DNA of 64,000 nucleotides from Rhodococcus jostii RHA1 (GCF_000014565.1 NC_008268.1:434001-498000), one strand, 5' to 3'; positions 17,813-26,717 are shown, counted from the stretch's first letter. Numbers and translations: made by a program. The notes: generated by a model from the letters alone, not told the origin.

Positions 17813-17918
17813 GAAGTCTCCTGTATTCGGGAATGTGTTCGGACGAATGGAAGCTGTCGTCGGACAGCGGGATAACAGGGATGGCACCGAGCAGATCTGT
17901 ATCGCACATACAGCGGTG

Positions 17919-18065
17919 TCAGTACGCGATGAATAGAATTTCTTCGCGTGAGTACTCCATGCCCGGATGTGACTCGCTCAAATGCTCCTGGGTTTTCACC
18001 ACCAGGTCGTCTTCGTCGCTGCCGGTGATCGCGGCGCCACACGGACAGCTCAGTCTTGTCTTCAT
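17919..18065 (-). CDS. Small DUF1059-like protein
   Basis: This 48-residue protein begins MKTRLSCPCGAAITGSDEDD and ends EEILFIAY. The CPCG near the start, the DEDDLV segment and the HL...HPG His pair match the DUF1059 family of very small predicted metal-binding proteins. Its ATG has GAGGTGAG immediately upstream. It is the first gene downstream of the operator at 18176 and 106 bp upstream of the SDR, so it leads the P450 operon. Family function is unknown; metal or redox handling near oxygenases is only a guess. Confidence 0.75.
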   Translation of the reverse strand: MKTRLSCPCGAAITGSDEDDLVVKTQEHLSESHPGMEYSREEILFIAY

Positions 18066-18175
18066 TCTCACCTCGGTCAGCCTTTCTGCGCCTCTCGTGC
18101 GGTCGGACGCTCACAGCACGTCGGCGACCGAGAAGTTCGGTAGCGCGTCGAGGAACGTGGTCGACGTCACATCAC

Positions 18176-18198
18176 ATTAACTAATGCACATAGGTTTC
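18176..18198. promoter_or_regulatory. 23-bp inverted-repeat operator, copy 5
   Basis: ATTAACTAA, five bases, then ATAGGTTTC. It lies 110 bp upstream of the DUF1059-like gene that leads the SDR-ferredoxin-P450 operon. The interval 18066-18240 holds no other gene. Confidence 0.6.
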
Positions 18199-18240
18199 AC
18201 AACCCCCGCGTCGACTCGATCGCATCGGGAACAATCGTGA

Positions 18241-19590
18241 TCAGGCGGGCTCCGTGGCCTTCTCTACAGACACGTCCGTCTCGGACGCGGCCTTGTTCTT
18301 CCGCGGAACCAACGACACCAGCACTGCGGCAGCCACTCCGGCGAACGCAAAGGCGTAGAAGGCCCAGTCGGCTCCGAGTGCAGAGCTCATGATCATTCCG
18401 GTGAGTATGGGACCGCAGACACCGCCGAGCCGGCCGAGACCCACTGCCAGCCCGAGCGCCGTGCCACGCGCGGCCGCCGGGTAGAAGACTCCGACGAATC
18501 CGTAGACGCCCGTCGTCGACGAGGCACAGAAGCCGATCAGGAGAACCAGTCCGAACACGAGTGCCTGCGCCGGCTGCAGAGTCAGGGCGGACACTGCGAG
18601 CGCCCCGAAGACGAAGCTCACGGAAATGACGGGACGCGATCCCAGCCGATCCGCAAGACCGGTGATAACCACCATGCCGAACCCGCTGCCGATGTTGAAG
18701 GCGAGCAGGAAAGTCAACGCAGACCCGAGGTCATAGCCGGACGACCTCAGCATCTGAGGAATCCAGGTGTTCATGCCGTACGAGACGAGAAGACCGAAGA
18801 AGGTGATGAGCGGGAACATGATCGTCGCGATCCTGTAGCCGGGGGCGAACAAGAGCCGCAGTCCCGATGGGGAGCCGGTACTCCCACTTTTCGACTTCTC
18901 GAGTGCCATGCCGGATTCGGCGCCGGCATCGATGGAATAGCGCTGTGCCAGTTCGCGGGCCTCGTTGTGCCGACCCTTGCTTGCGAGGAAGGCAATCGAT
19001 TCGGGCAGCTTTCGGTACGCGATGACGAACAACACGACACCCAGAAGGCCGCCCACTGCGAACATCGATTTCCAGCCGAAGGCAGGGATTATGAAAATGG
19101 CGGCAATCGCGACGACGCACCCTCCGATAGGAAAACCGGTTTGAATCACACCGTTGTAGAACTGCCGCCGGTCGACCTTGACGTATTCCTGGGTGAGCGC
19201 GATCAAGGTGGGGAGTGCTCCGCCGAAGCCGATGCCGGCCAGCAGTCTGAACAGGCCGAACGATTCCAGGTTCGGCGCAATGGCGCACAGCCCGGTGAAC
19301 AGGCTGAAGCTCACGATGCATGCAAGTACCACGGGTCGTCGCCCGATGCGATCTGTGATGTAGCCGGCCAGCATCGCTCCGGCCATCATTCCGAACAGGG
19401 ACAGGCTGCCGATCAACCCCGCCGATCCAGTGGTGATCCCCCACTGTTCCAGTTCGAGCAACGTCGGCAGGACCGCGCCGAACATGATGAGGTCGACACC
19501 ATCGAGGATGGTGATGGCCAAGCAGGTCAGGACCACGGATCGAGCACCCGAGACGGCCCTTTCCTTCCCCGGGACAGAAATCTGCGACAT
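18241..19590 (-). CDS. MFS transporter, aromatic-acid/proton symporter type
   Basis: This 12-helix transporter of 449 residues has the first-helix motif ILDGVDLIMFG, which resembles the DGxD signature of the AAHS family (PcaK/BenK-like), and the loop motif GYITDRIGRRP. AAHS members import aromatic or other ring acids with protons. GAAGGAACC precedes the ATG. It follows the Rieske gene at 19677 by 86 bp, so it may be the third gene of the ALDH-Rieske-transporter operon. The substrate is unknown; uptake of the pathway's acid substrate fits the context. Confidence 0.85.
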   Translation of the reverse strand: MSQISVPGKERAVSGARSVVLTCLAITILDGVDLIMFGAVLPTLLELEQWGITTGSAGLIGSLSLFGMMAGAMLAGYITDRIGRRPVVLACIVSFSLFTGLCAIAPNLESFGLFRLLAGIGFGGALPTLIALTQEYVKVDRRQFYNGVIQTGFPIGGCVVAIAAIFIIPAFGWKSMFAVGGLLGVVLFVIAYRKLPESIAFLASKGRHNEARELAQRYSIDAGAESGMALEKSKSGSTGSPSGLRLLFAPGYRIATIMFPLITFFGLLVSYGMNTWIPQMLRSSGYDLGSALTFLLAFNIGSGFGMVVITGLADRLGSRPVISVSFVFGALAVSALTLQPAQALVFGLVLLIGFCASSTTGVYGFVGVFYPAAARGTALGLAVGLGRLGGVCGPILTGMIMSSALGADWAFYAFAFAGVAAAVLVSLVPRKNKAASETDVSVEKATEPA

Positions 19591-19676
19591 GTTGGGGTTC
19601 CTTCGGTCTTAGTATCGGGGTTCGGTATTTGTGACTGCACGGATGGCGCGTGTTCACACCATGGGTGCAATGGAGC

Positions 19677-20867
19677 TCAGCCCCACTTGCGCGGATCTGC
19701 GAACGCGCGCCCCATCCATTGGTGGAAGTGCTGATTGGCAATCTCGTTGCGTCCGAAATAGAGGGGTCCGACATCTGTATTCGCGACGGACTTCTGTACG
19801 CCCTCGTTGACCACGAGGTCCTCGTCACGTAGCACGGCCATGAGAATTTTCCAGTTCTTGTCCCACCGCGCCTTCTGCTCGTCCGTTACCACCGGCTCCC
19901 GAGTGAGCAAACGCATCTGCATCCGAGTCCCGACGGCTGTGCCCGGGGTGGGGACGAAGTTGAGCACCTCCAGATGATCCGGTTGACGGAGCACCGACAT
20001 ATTGGGCATCAGAAAGTGCGCCACGGTGATATGCCGATCGATGGGGGCATCGTCGGGTGCCACATCTCGCACCGAGTCGATGCTCTTGCGAGCGGTGACC
20101 ATTCGTCCGTGCCTGCCCATCGGTTCCCACGCCTGCGCGTTGTTGTAGAAGTACGGGGCAACGGTTCCGGCGTGGGTCGAGGTGATGTGGTAGCCGTCGA
20201 GGAAGGCGTCCATCAACACCTTCCAGTTGATGTCCACATCGAAGTTCTGGGCGATATGGCAGTGGTACTTGTCCATATCCATGGCGGCGAGAGACTCGTC
20301 GAACTCTCGGCCGAGCCACTCCGCGATGTCGATCTCGCGATCACCCGCGGCGGAGTCGATGACCCAGACGAAACCGTGCCGTTCCTCGACCGGAACCTCC
20401 AGCAGGCTCATGCAACTACGATCGACCGTCCCGAACGTGTGCTCGTCCGCAATCGACCGCAGCCTGCCATCGCTGCCATACGCCCACCCGTGGTAGCGGC
20501 ACGAAAAGATTCGCTTCGAACCCTTCTCCTCGGGAACGAGCTGCGCTCCTCGATGCCGGCAGGTGTTCACGAAGCCGCGCACTCTCCCGTCCGCCTGCCG
20601 AACGAGAACAACTTCGTTGTTCGGCAGCTGGACGGTCGCAAAGTCGTTGTTTCCGGACAGTTCGGTGCTGTGTACCGCGATGATCGGCACGTACCCGAAC
20701 AGTTCTCTGCGCTCCCGCGCCGCCAGCTCCGGATCGGTGTAGACGCGCGGATCGACCTCGAGAATTTCCGGTGCCATATCGGTGGTGCCGTTGTCGAGGT
20801 GATCGAACATCGCCCGGGCAAAACCCGCTTTCGTCGCCTCGTCGTACGGCAGGTCGGTGTAGACCAT
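19677..20867 (-). CDS. Rieske non-heme iron oxygenase, alpha subunit
   Basis: This oxygenase of 396 residues has Rieske ligands Cys103/His105 (CRHRG) and Cys123/His126 (CRYHGW), and NWKVLMDAFLDGYHITSTH for the mononuclear iron, giving His227 and His232. It is a more distant relative of the enzymes at 14058 and 48103. I chose ATG 20867 because AAGGAG lies eight bases before it; the longer frame starts at GTG 20876. It follows the ALDH by 45 bp in the same operon. No beta subunit is present. Electrons probably come from the reductase at 6768. Confidence 0.92.
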   Translation of the reverse strand: MVYTDLPYDEATKAGFARAMFDHLDNGTTDMAPEILEVDPRVYTDPELAARERRELFGYVPIIAVHSTELSGNNDFATVQLPNNEVVLVRQADGRVRGFVNTCRHRGAQLVPEEKGSKRIFSCRYHGWAYGSDGRLRSIADEHTFGTVDRSCMSLLEVPVEERHGFVWVIDSAAGDREIDIAEWLGREFDESLAAMDMDKYHCHIAQNFDVDINWKVLMDAFLDGYHITSTHAGTVAPYFYNNAQAWEPMGRHGRMVTARKSIDSVRDVAPDDAPIDRHITVAHFLMPNMSVLRQPDHLEVLNFVPTPGTAVGTRMQMRLLTREPVVTDEQKARWDKNWKILMAVLRDEDLVVNEGVQKSVANTDVGPLYFGRNEIANQHFHQWMGRAFADPRKWG

Positions 20868-20912
20868 CGTACTCACTCCTTCGGGGACCGCTGCGGGCCC
20901 ACAAGAACGTCG

Positions 20913-22328
20913 CTAAAGCTGCAGACTCTTGATTTCGACAAACTCTTCGAGGCCGAATGCCCCGCCCTCACGCCCGTGGCCGGATTGATTGAATCCGCCG
21001 AACGGTGCGGCGCCATTGAACTTTCCACCGTTGACCTCGATCTGCGTTGCACGCAGTCTGCGCGCCACCGACTTCGCGCGCTCGGCGTCGGCGGACCACA
21101 CGGCGCCGGCAATACCGAAAATCGTGCCGTTCGCGATTTCGATCGCGTGCTCGGTCGTGTCGTACGCGATGATCGACAGCACCGGACCGAAGATTTCCTC
21201 CTGGGCGATCGTGCTGTCCGGGTCCACCTCGGAAAACACTGTGGGTTCGACGAAGAATCCGGTACGGGCCGGTGCGTCGACCGAGCCGGCGACAAGCTTC
21301 GCGCCCTCCTTGACGCCCGCACGAATGTAGCCGAGCACCCGCTCGCGCTGAGCTGCGGTCACCATGGGTCCAAGCTTCGTGTTGCCCCCGGTGGGATCGC
21401 CCGGGGCATACGCCGCCACCGCCTGTGCGGCGAGCGTCTCCGCCTCGGACAGGCGCGAGCGCGGTACGAGCAGGCGAGTCTGCGCGTTGCAGGACTGCCC
21501 GCCGTTCATGTAGCAGGCGCGCACGGTGTGCGGCACGGCCTTCGCGAACTCCTCGACATCGAGATCGTCGAGTAGCACCGCGGCGCTTTTGCCGCCCAGC
21601 TCGACCGACACTCGCTTGACGGTCCCGGCGGCCAATTCCAGCACTCGCTTACCGACCGAGTTCGATCCGGTGAAGCTGACCATGTCGATGTCCGGGTGAA
21701 CGGCGATGGCCTCACCCACAATCGGACCGGTACCGTGCACCATATTGAAAACTCCGGCCGGGATCCCGACCGCTTCGACCGCCTCTGCCAGAGCGTGGGC
21801 AGTGAACGGAGCAACCTCGCTGGCCTTGACGACCACCGTGCACCCGGCCACGAGCGCAGCGCCGATCTTGGCGGTGATCTGGTGCAGCGGGTAGTTCCAG
21901 GGCGTGATACACCCGATCACGCCGACCGGCTCACGCACGATAAGGGAGTTGCGGAGCGGTTCTTCCCACGGGAAGTCCTTCGCCGCGGTCACTGCCTCCC
22001 GCAGATCGACGATGCCCAGTCCGACCTGGGCCCACCGAGCGACCCTGCGTGGGGTGCCGACCTCGGCGACGACGATGTCAGTGATGTCGTCCTGTCGCCG
22101 CTCGAGTTCGTCGGCCAGATGCGACACGAACTCGGCCCGCGTGTGCGGGGCGGTCTGCGACCACTGGCCCAAGGCCCGCCGTGCGGCAGCGACCGCCATG
22201 TCGACATCCTCGGCAGCTCCGGCGGGGACGCTTCCGATGCGCTCTTCGGTGGTCGGGTTGACGACGTCGATTCTCTCCGTGCTCGTGGAGGCAATCCACT
22301 TGCCGTCCACATACAGTTCCAAACTCAC
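20913..22328 (-). CDS. Aldehyde dehydrogenase
   Basis: This is an aldehyde dehydrogenase of 471 residues with PWNYP in the cofactor region, FTGSNSVG, base Glu243 in VELGGKS and nucleophile Cys280 in GGQSCNA. The GTG start at 22328 has GGAGAG eight bases upstream. It is the first gene of the operon with the Rieske oxygenase at 19677. A palindromic operator at 22397-22408 lies about 70 bp upstream. It is one of three ALDHs in the window, and its specific aldehyde is unknown. Confidence 0.92.
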   Translation of the reverse strand: MSLELYVDGKWIASTSTERIDVVNPTTEERIGSVPAGAAEDVDMAVAAARRALGQWSQTAPHTRAEFVSHLADELERRQDDITDIVVAEVGTPRRVARWAQVGLGIVDLREAVTAAKDFPWEEPLRNSLIVREPVGVIGCITPWNYPLHQITAKIGAALVAGCTVVVKASEVAPFTAHALAEAVEAVGIPAGVFNMVHGTGPIVGEAIAVHPDIDMVSFTGSNSVGKRVLELAAGTVKRVSVELGGKSAAVLLDDLDVEEFAKAVPHTVRACYMNGGQSCNAQTRLLVPRSRLSEAETLAAQAVAAYAPGDPTGGNTKLGPMVTAAQRERVLGYIRAGVKEGAKLVAGSVDAPARTGFFVEPTVFSEVDPDSTIAQEEIFGPVLSIIAYDTTEHAIEIANGTIFGIAGAVWSADAERAKSVARRLRATQIEVNGGKFNGAAPFGGFNQSGHGREGGAFGLEEFVEIKSLQL

Positions 22329-22396
22329 GATGATTCTCTCCGTAGAATTGAATTGATGCAATTTGCCGGTGCCTCGAGTCGCTCGAACACCGAAAA

Positions 22397-22408
22397 GCAC
22401 TACAGTGC
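22397..22408. promoter_or_regulatory. GCACTACAGTGC operator, copy A
   Basis: GCACT-AC-AGTGC is a 5-2-5 inverted repeat in the 96-bp gap between the TetR stop and the ALDH-Rieske operon. A longer version of the same core is at 29000-29015, upstream of the operon that encodes this TetR. The shared core suggests one regulator, most likely the adjacent TetR protein. Confidence 0.55.
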
Positions 22409-22424
22409 AGCGACTCCAGACTCA

Positions 22425-23087
22425 TTATCCGAGAAGTTCTCGCAGGCTTTCGACACTTACCTGCGTCGCGGCTAGACCCATCACCCCGGCAAGGAATCCG
22501 CGGATGGTGACTACGAAAAGCTCACGCGACGACCACTGGTTGGCCTCGAGCGCGCGGGCGAGGGTCGGGTGTCTACGCTCATCGACCTTCGGGAAGACCT
22601 CTGTGCTACCGACCGGATCGCGCATGAGATCGCTCAGAGTGGTTGCAAGAGCGAGCTTCTCCAACCCGTCCAGTATCACCACATGGAGTTGCGCCGGAAC
22701 GCCCCCGTCCTCGAGGATTCGCGCACACCGTTCATACGTTCGGGTCAGGACATCACGAGGAAGGAACTGCACCAACACGAGAGCGGCATTGGGATGACGA
22801 AGGATGGCGTCGCGATAATTGAGGCTGAGTTCGACGAACCACTCCACCCAGTCCGTACCCGACGAAGACTCGGGCACCGTCGCCCCGGTCATCAGCTCCT
22901 TCGCCACCTCTGTCATGAGCTCACGACGATCAGCGAAGTGGTGGTACAGCGAGGAGGTACTTACGTTCAGCTGTTTGGCCACGCGCGGCAGACTGAACGC
23001 ATCTATGCCTTCGGTGTCGATGATCTCGATGCTTGCCGCGATGGTCGCACTCCGGCTGATCAAAGGCTTTGCCGGTCTCCCCATCAT
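22425..23087 (-). CDS. TetR-family transcriptional regulator
   Basis: This repressor of 220 residues has an N-terminal helix-turn-helix (GIDAFSLPRVAKQLNV, SLYHHFADRRELM) and an all-helical ligand domain. It is paralogous to the TetR protein at 9606. The start overlaps the flavin reductase stop in an ATGATGA arrangement, so it is translationally coupled as the last gene of the nine-gene LLM operon. The longer upstream frame is not used. Operators with the GCACTACAGTGC core lie both behind it and before its own operon. Autoregulation plus control of the ALDH-Rieske operon is inferred. Confidence 0.9.
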   Translation of the reverse strand: MMGRPAKPLISRSATIAASIEIIDTEGIDAFSLPRVAKQLNVSTSSLYHHFADRRELMTEVAKELMTGATVPESSSGTDWVEWFVELSLNYRDAILRHPNAALVLVQFLPRDVLTRTYERCARILEDGGVPAQLHVVILDGLEKLALATTLSDLMRDPVGSTEVFPKVDERRHPTLARALEANQWSSRELFVVTIRGFLAGVMGLAATQVSVESLRELLG

Positions 23088-23635
23088 GTCCCACTTTCGA
23101 TCGACCCGAGACTCAGCTCCACGACCCCGCCGTATCGGCTCCGATGGAAAACCAATGGCTCCGTCACCGGATCGGACCCGAAATCGAGCATGTCGGCAAC
23201 GGCGATGAGGTGATCTCCACCGTCGTGCTCCGCAGTGAGCGCCACCTCGAACCACGCAGCCACCCCCTCGAGAATCGGCGCGCCGCGCTCGGCCGGTCGC
23301 CACTGCACTCCAGTGAATTTGGGTCCGCCCGATTTCGCGAAGCTGTCGCTGAGATCGCGTTGACCCGAGGAAAGAACGTTGATACAGAATGTCTCGGCGG
23401 TACGGATCGTCGGCCAGCTCGTCGAACGCCGACTCGGGCACAGCAAGACCTGGGGCGGATCCAGCGACAATGCCGAAAACGACTGGCAGGTGAACCCGGC
23501 CGGTTCGTCGCCCACCATCGCCGTCACCACCGTCACGCCGGAACAGAAGTGTCCCAGAACGTCGCGAAGCGCCCGCATGTTCACAGCCGATTGTGTGCTG
23601 CTGTCCGATCGTGTCGACACGTATGGTCCTCTCAT
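23084..23635 (-). CDS. Flavin reductase (HpaC/HsaB-like)
   Basis: This NAD(P)H:flavin reductase of 183 residues belongs to the two-component monooxygenase group. Visible features are HFCSGVTVVTAM near the start, the flavin-binding CQSFSALSLDPPQVLLCPS segment, FCINVLSS and a C-terminal HRSRYGG. It provides reduced FMN or FAD to a partner oxygenase. The likely partner is the LLM monooxygenase at 27589 in the same operon. The start overlaps the upstream stop by ATGA. It could also serve the half-LLM protein at 23930. Confidence 0.9.
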   Translation of the reverse strand: MRGPYVSTRSDSSTQSAVNMRALRDVLGHFCSGVTVVTAMVGDEPAGFTCQSFSALSLDPPQVLLCPSRRSTSWPTIRTAETFCINVLSSGQRDLSDSFAKSGGPKFTGVQWRPAERGAPILEGVAAWFEVALTAEHDGGDHLIAVADMLDFGSDPVTEPLVFHRSRYGGVVELSLGSIESGT

Positions 23636-23946
23636 ACTCTCAATGCGATGTGTACCCTGATTTCACCTGCGGGACTGATCCATCCGCGGCAATCAGCGAA
23701 CTCGATCATTGCTTCGAATCGTGTGGACCACGACGGGTCCAATGCCTTCTCGCCCGCAAGGCCGCGGATCGTATCTGGATCGACGAAGACCTGCTGTGCG
23801 CCGGATGGTCGACCGAGGGCCGAGAGTCGGTCTGCCCAGATCCTGTACTTCGGGTCGGCCGGCTCGATATGGAGGGAGCCGAACTCGTCGGCGTCTTCGA
23901 GCCGGAACTGTGGCTTACCGGAAATCTCGTCAACCACGATTCGCAT
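23632..23946 (-). CDS. Hypothetical protein of the LLM operon
   Basis: I do not recognise this 104-residue protein. It begins MRIVVDEISGKPQF and has a mixed alpha/beta composition, no membrane segment and a few aromatic residues. It overlaps the half-LLM gene by 17 bp and the flavin reductase by ATGA, so it is translated as part of the operon. Such tight placement suggests a subunit or accessory role next to the flavin enzymes, but no motif supports this. Confidence 0.65.
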   Translation of the reverse strand: MRIVVDEISGKPQFRLEDADEFGSLHIEPADPKYRIWADRLSALGRPSGAQQVFVDPDTIRGLAGEKALDPSWSTRFEAMIEFADCRGWISPAGEIRVHIALRV

Positions 23947-24490
23947 GGGCTTCTCCCCCGTTCATGGTGGTGTGGGGGAAATAGTGGACATCTTGTCGCA
24001 CCGCCGATTCCTGGACCGGTCCGCGGGCTTCGAGGATGGGCAGCACTTCATCCAGCAGTAATTGCACACATGCATCTCGAGCGTTCCTCTCCGTGACAGC
24101 AGGAACGACAGTGACGCCGTCGGCAATGTCGGCCGCACGGATGTCGAGGATCAGACTTGCCAGGCCGCTCGGCGTTCCGACGTAGACGACGGTGTCGCCG
24201 TCCGTCATGCCAGTTTCCGACGGGCGCCTCTGTCCTGTGCCGGCTTCGGAGCGCGCGGTGCGAGCGTCCGGCGCGATATGGACGACGACGTCGAGCAGTA
24301 CGTCGACCCGGCCACTGGATGTGTCGCCCGCGGCCCGAATGTATGCGCGCTTCTTTTGCGCCTCTCGAAGGTTCGGGGCTGTAATTCGCACTGTGTGGGG
24401 GTCGTCCAGGCTCCGCACCACGATGGTGCTGTCGACCGGCGCGTCCGGCGTCGACAGGTCCACGGCCACGGTGAGCTGTACCCCGTTCAC
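23930..24490 (-). CDS. Half-length LLM-like protein (C-terminal half only)
   Basis: This protein of about 186 residues resembles only the second half of NtaA/DszA-type luciferase-like monooxygenases. It has a segment like the barrel part around NLREAQKKRAYIRAAG, then VLLDVVVHIAPDARTARSEA, and the later VGTPSGLASLILDIRAADIA, followed by DGVTVVP. The N-terminal half of the barrel, with its flavin contacts, is absent. GTG 24490 overlaps the previous stop as GTGA, so I prefer it; ATG 24529 is an alternative. Frame and coupling are intact, so it may be a functional small subunit rather than debris. Function is unknown. Confidence 0.6.
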   Translation of the reverse strand: MNGVQLTVAVDLSTPDAPVDSTIVVRSLDDPHTVRITAPNLREAQKKRAYIRAAGDTSSGRVDVLLDVVVHIAPDARTARSEAGTGQRRPSETGMTDGDTVVYVGTPSGLASLILDIRAADIADGVTVVPAVTERNARDACVQLLLDEVLPILEARGPVQESAVRQDVHYFPHTTMNGGEAHANRG

Positions 24491-24969
24491 GACGTGGTCC
24501 GTCCCGTACGGGGTGCGGTTCGTCGCCACACCAGCGCCGGTGACAGGGTGGTGGTGCGGAACATCAGTGGATCCGAGGACAGGGTCATCCGGTCGCCGTC
24601 GAAGCGCACATGCCGCTTCTGGTTCTCACCGAGCCAGTTCGGGTACAGCGATACCGCCACCTCGTGCCATACGGCGGAGCGGTCTTCGTCAACGTGGTAG
24701 GGGCCCGAATACGCAAGGTATCCCCCGGCAGCCTCGCTTCGTTCGCTCACCTCGCCACTGTGGACGTTTCGCGAGCGGTACGGGGTTCGGCCAGGGCGCA
24801 TGATTTGTGCCGACATGAACCCGTCCGACGAGTAGATGATCAATCCGCGGGCCTCGGGACCAAGGGGGTAGTCGACTTTGCCGCTGTCCGAGGTCGTCGA
24901 GTACTCGACCAATTCCCAGGCCCCGACGATTCGTTCGGCGATCGAGATGCCCTCGGTGTCGGTGATCAT
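24487..24969 (-). CDS. Lipocalin-like domain protein
   Basis: This protein of 160 residues matches the lipocalin-like (Lipocalin_5-type) pattern. VGAWELVEYS is near the N-terminus, then YPLGPEARGLIIYSSDGFMS, and later GGYLAYSGPYHVD. These small beta-barrels often sit in catabolic or biosynthetic operons and may bind a hydrophobic intermediate. AAGGAAG stands before ATG 24969. It is between the thiolase-like lyase (20 bp gap) and the half-LLM gene. No catalytic residues can be assigned. Confidence 0.75.
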   Translation of the reverse strand: MITDTEGISIAERIVGAWELVEYSTTSDSGKVDYPLGPEARGLIIYSSDGFMSAQIMRPGRTPYRSRNVHSGEVSERSEAAGGYLAYSGPYHVDEDRSAVWHEVAVSLYPNWLGENQKRHVRFDGDRMTLSSDPLMFRTTTLSPALVWRRTAPRTGRTTS

Positions 24970-24988
24970 GTCGTGTCTTCCTTTCAGC

Positions 24989-26164
24989 TCAGAGCACGTC
25001 GCGCGTGCAGAGAAGGACCGAGCTCGACAATGCGGCCATGGGTCCGCCGATGAAGAGCGAGACCTGTGCATCGGGAACCTGGTTGGTGGAGGATCCACGC
25101 ACCTGGCGCACGGCCTCGACTGCCAGACCCATTCCGTTGACGAATGAATCCGCGAGGTTTCCACCACTGGTATTCACCGGGAGCAGCCCGTGCGGGGCGG
25201 TCAGATTCTCGAGGGTCATGACCTTGCCGGCCTCGGCACCTCGTGGGCACAGACCGTGATCGATCAGTGCAGCCACACCCGAGCCGCTGAAGTTTTCGTA
25301 TACCTGGACGACGTCGACCTGGTCGGGACCGAGGTCGGCGTCTGCCCAGAGGGTTTCGGCAACTCCGGCGGCTCCGGAGAATCCGGCCGAGGTGTAGTCG
25401 AGATCGTTCTCGCTGTCGACAGCGTATCCGCCGACCGCACCCTGACTGCCGGCCAGCACGTAGGCCGGACTGGGTGAAAGTTCTTCGGCGCGGTCGGCGG
25501 CGACCAGGATGAGCGCCACAGCTCCGTCGTTCTCCCGTGAGCAGTCGTACAGCCGGTAGGGCTCGACGATCATCCGCGATGCTTCGTATTCGGCTTCGTC
25601 GAGCGGACGGCCGTAGGCCGCGGCGTGCGGATTGTGCTGCGCGTGGAAGTAGTCGGCGAGAACCAGGGATCTCATCGCGGATTCCGGAACACCGTCGTGT
25701 TCGAGCATTCGTCGGGTGCGCAGCGCGCAGGCTTGCGCCGGCGATCCGACCCCGTGCGGGAGCATATGGCCGTCGAAGTGATGCTTGGCGTATCCGAGGC
25801 GGCCGGAATCCTGCTGTGCCATGGCGCGATACACGACGACGCATCGCGCTTGCCCTGCAGCGATGGCGACTGCCGCGTTGGTGATCGCCGCTGCAGCACC
25901 ACCTCCGCCACCACCCCAGATCATGGTGGACCATCGGATCCGGGGCGACATGAGCGACGCACCCACGACCGTCCCGTCGTTGTCGCCGCCCCCGTACGAG
26001 ACGAAACCGTCGATCTCGCGTGGTGACACACCGGCGTCAGCCGCAGCCTCGACGATGGCTCGCAATGTCATCCGGAGTTCGCTGTCGGGCGATTCTCCTC
26101 GTTTGTAATGGAACTCACTGGCACCCACGACGGCTGCGGCACCACGGAGGAAGGTATCGGTCAT
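24989..26164 (-). CDS. Thiolase-like protein (lipid-transfer/retro-aldol lyase type)
   Basis: This thiolase-fold protein of 391 residues is related to SCP2-thiolases and the Ltp2 aldolases of steroid side-chain cleavage. Where true thiolases have the nucleophilic Cys, this protein has a run of Gly (IWGGGGGGAAAAI), so it probably does not carry out Claisen cleavage. VYENFSG and PVNTSGGNLADSFVNG are conserved family segments. It starts at 26164, overlapping the DUF35 gene stop by ATGA. Ltp2-type enzymes act as a complex with a DUF35 protein and cleave beta-hydroxyacyl-CoAs by retro-aldol reaction; the arrangement here suggests the same. It is paralogous to the protein at 34559. Confidence 0.85.
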   Translation of the reverse strand: MTDTFLRGAAAVVGASEFHYKRGESPDSELRMTLRAIVEAAADAGVSPREIDGFVSYGGGDNDGTVVGASLMSPRIRWSTMIWGGGGGGAAAAITNAAVAIAAGQARCVVVYRAMAQQDSGRLGYAKHHFDGHMLPHGVGSPAQACALRTRRMLEHDGVPESAMRSLVLADYFHAQHNPHAAAYGRPLDEAEYEASRMIVEPYRLYDCSRENDGAVALILVAADRAEELSPSPAYVLAGSQGAVGGYAVDSENDLDYTSAGFSGAAGVAETLWADADLGPDQVDVVQVYENFSGSGVAALIDHGLCPRGAEAGKVMTLENLTAPHGLLPVNTSGGNLADSFVNGMGLAVEAVRQVRGSSTNQVPDAQVSLFIGGPMAALSSSVLLCTRDVL

Positions 26165-26643
26165 CGCCGGGTTTCCCGTTCGGTCTGGTTGAAAGTGCTC
26201 GTCAAGCGCCACCGAAGCACCGGCCAGGGTGCATCGGCAGGCTGCTGAATGATTCCCGCAACCGCATCACCGATGGCAATGTCACCCTCACCATTCTCGG
26301 CGAGTAGACCAAGCACTCGTCGTCCCCCGGCATCCGGGAGTTCGACGAGAACCGTGACGAACGGCAATTCACCGGCTAGCTCTGCGATGAAGGGATGCCA
26401 GGTCCGCGACCACGAGAAGATTCGTCCGACCGGTTCCACCGCAGTCCATTTCGGGTCGAACGTCTGGCACCGGCCGCACATCCACCGCGGTCCCCAGATC
26501 CACAGGTCACACTCTCCGCACCTTTGCAGCCTCAGCTCACCCGCCCGCAGACCCTCCCAGAACGGCACGTCGAGGCCGTCTGCGTACGGACCGGCCAAAG
26601 CCGTGGCCGGAAACTCGCGGGCTGTACCGGCACCCGGCGTCAT
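26161..26643 (-). CDS. DUF35/OB-fold zinc-ribbon partner protein
   Basis: This protein of 160 residues has an N-terminal rubredoxin-like zinc ribbon (CGECDLWIWGPRWMCGRC) followed by an OB-fold, the DUF35 (ChsH2-like) layout. Such proteins bind thiolase-like lyases and complete their active site. GGAG precedes ATG 26643. Its stop overlaps the thiolase-like start, so a 1:1 complex is likely. The longer upstream frame reads through the SDR gap and is not protein-like. It is paralogous to the DUF35 protein at 35749. Confidence 0.88.
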   Translation of the reverse strand: MTPGAGTAREFPATALAGPYADGLDVPFWEGLRAGELRLQRCGECDLWIWGPRWMCGRCQTFDPKWTAVEPVGRIFSWSRTWHPFIAELAGELPFVTVLVELPDAGGRRVLGLLAENGEGDIAIGDAVAGIIQQPADAPWPVLRWRLTSTFNQTERETRR

Positions 26644-26717
26644 CGGATCGCTCCACTCTCGTGAACTGGCATATCGCTTCCTTCTGCTGCAGGCGGGCGT
26701 CGTGGGGAACCCGACGA

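Noticed and set aside
17922..18114. Longer minus-strand frame covering the DUF1059-like gene
   Set aside because: The alternative frame gives a basic, featureless peptide, whereas the 48-residue frame has family motifs and a ribosome binding site.
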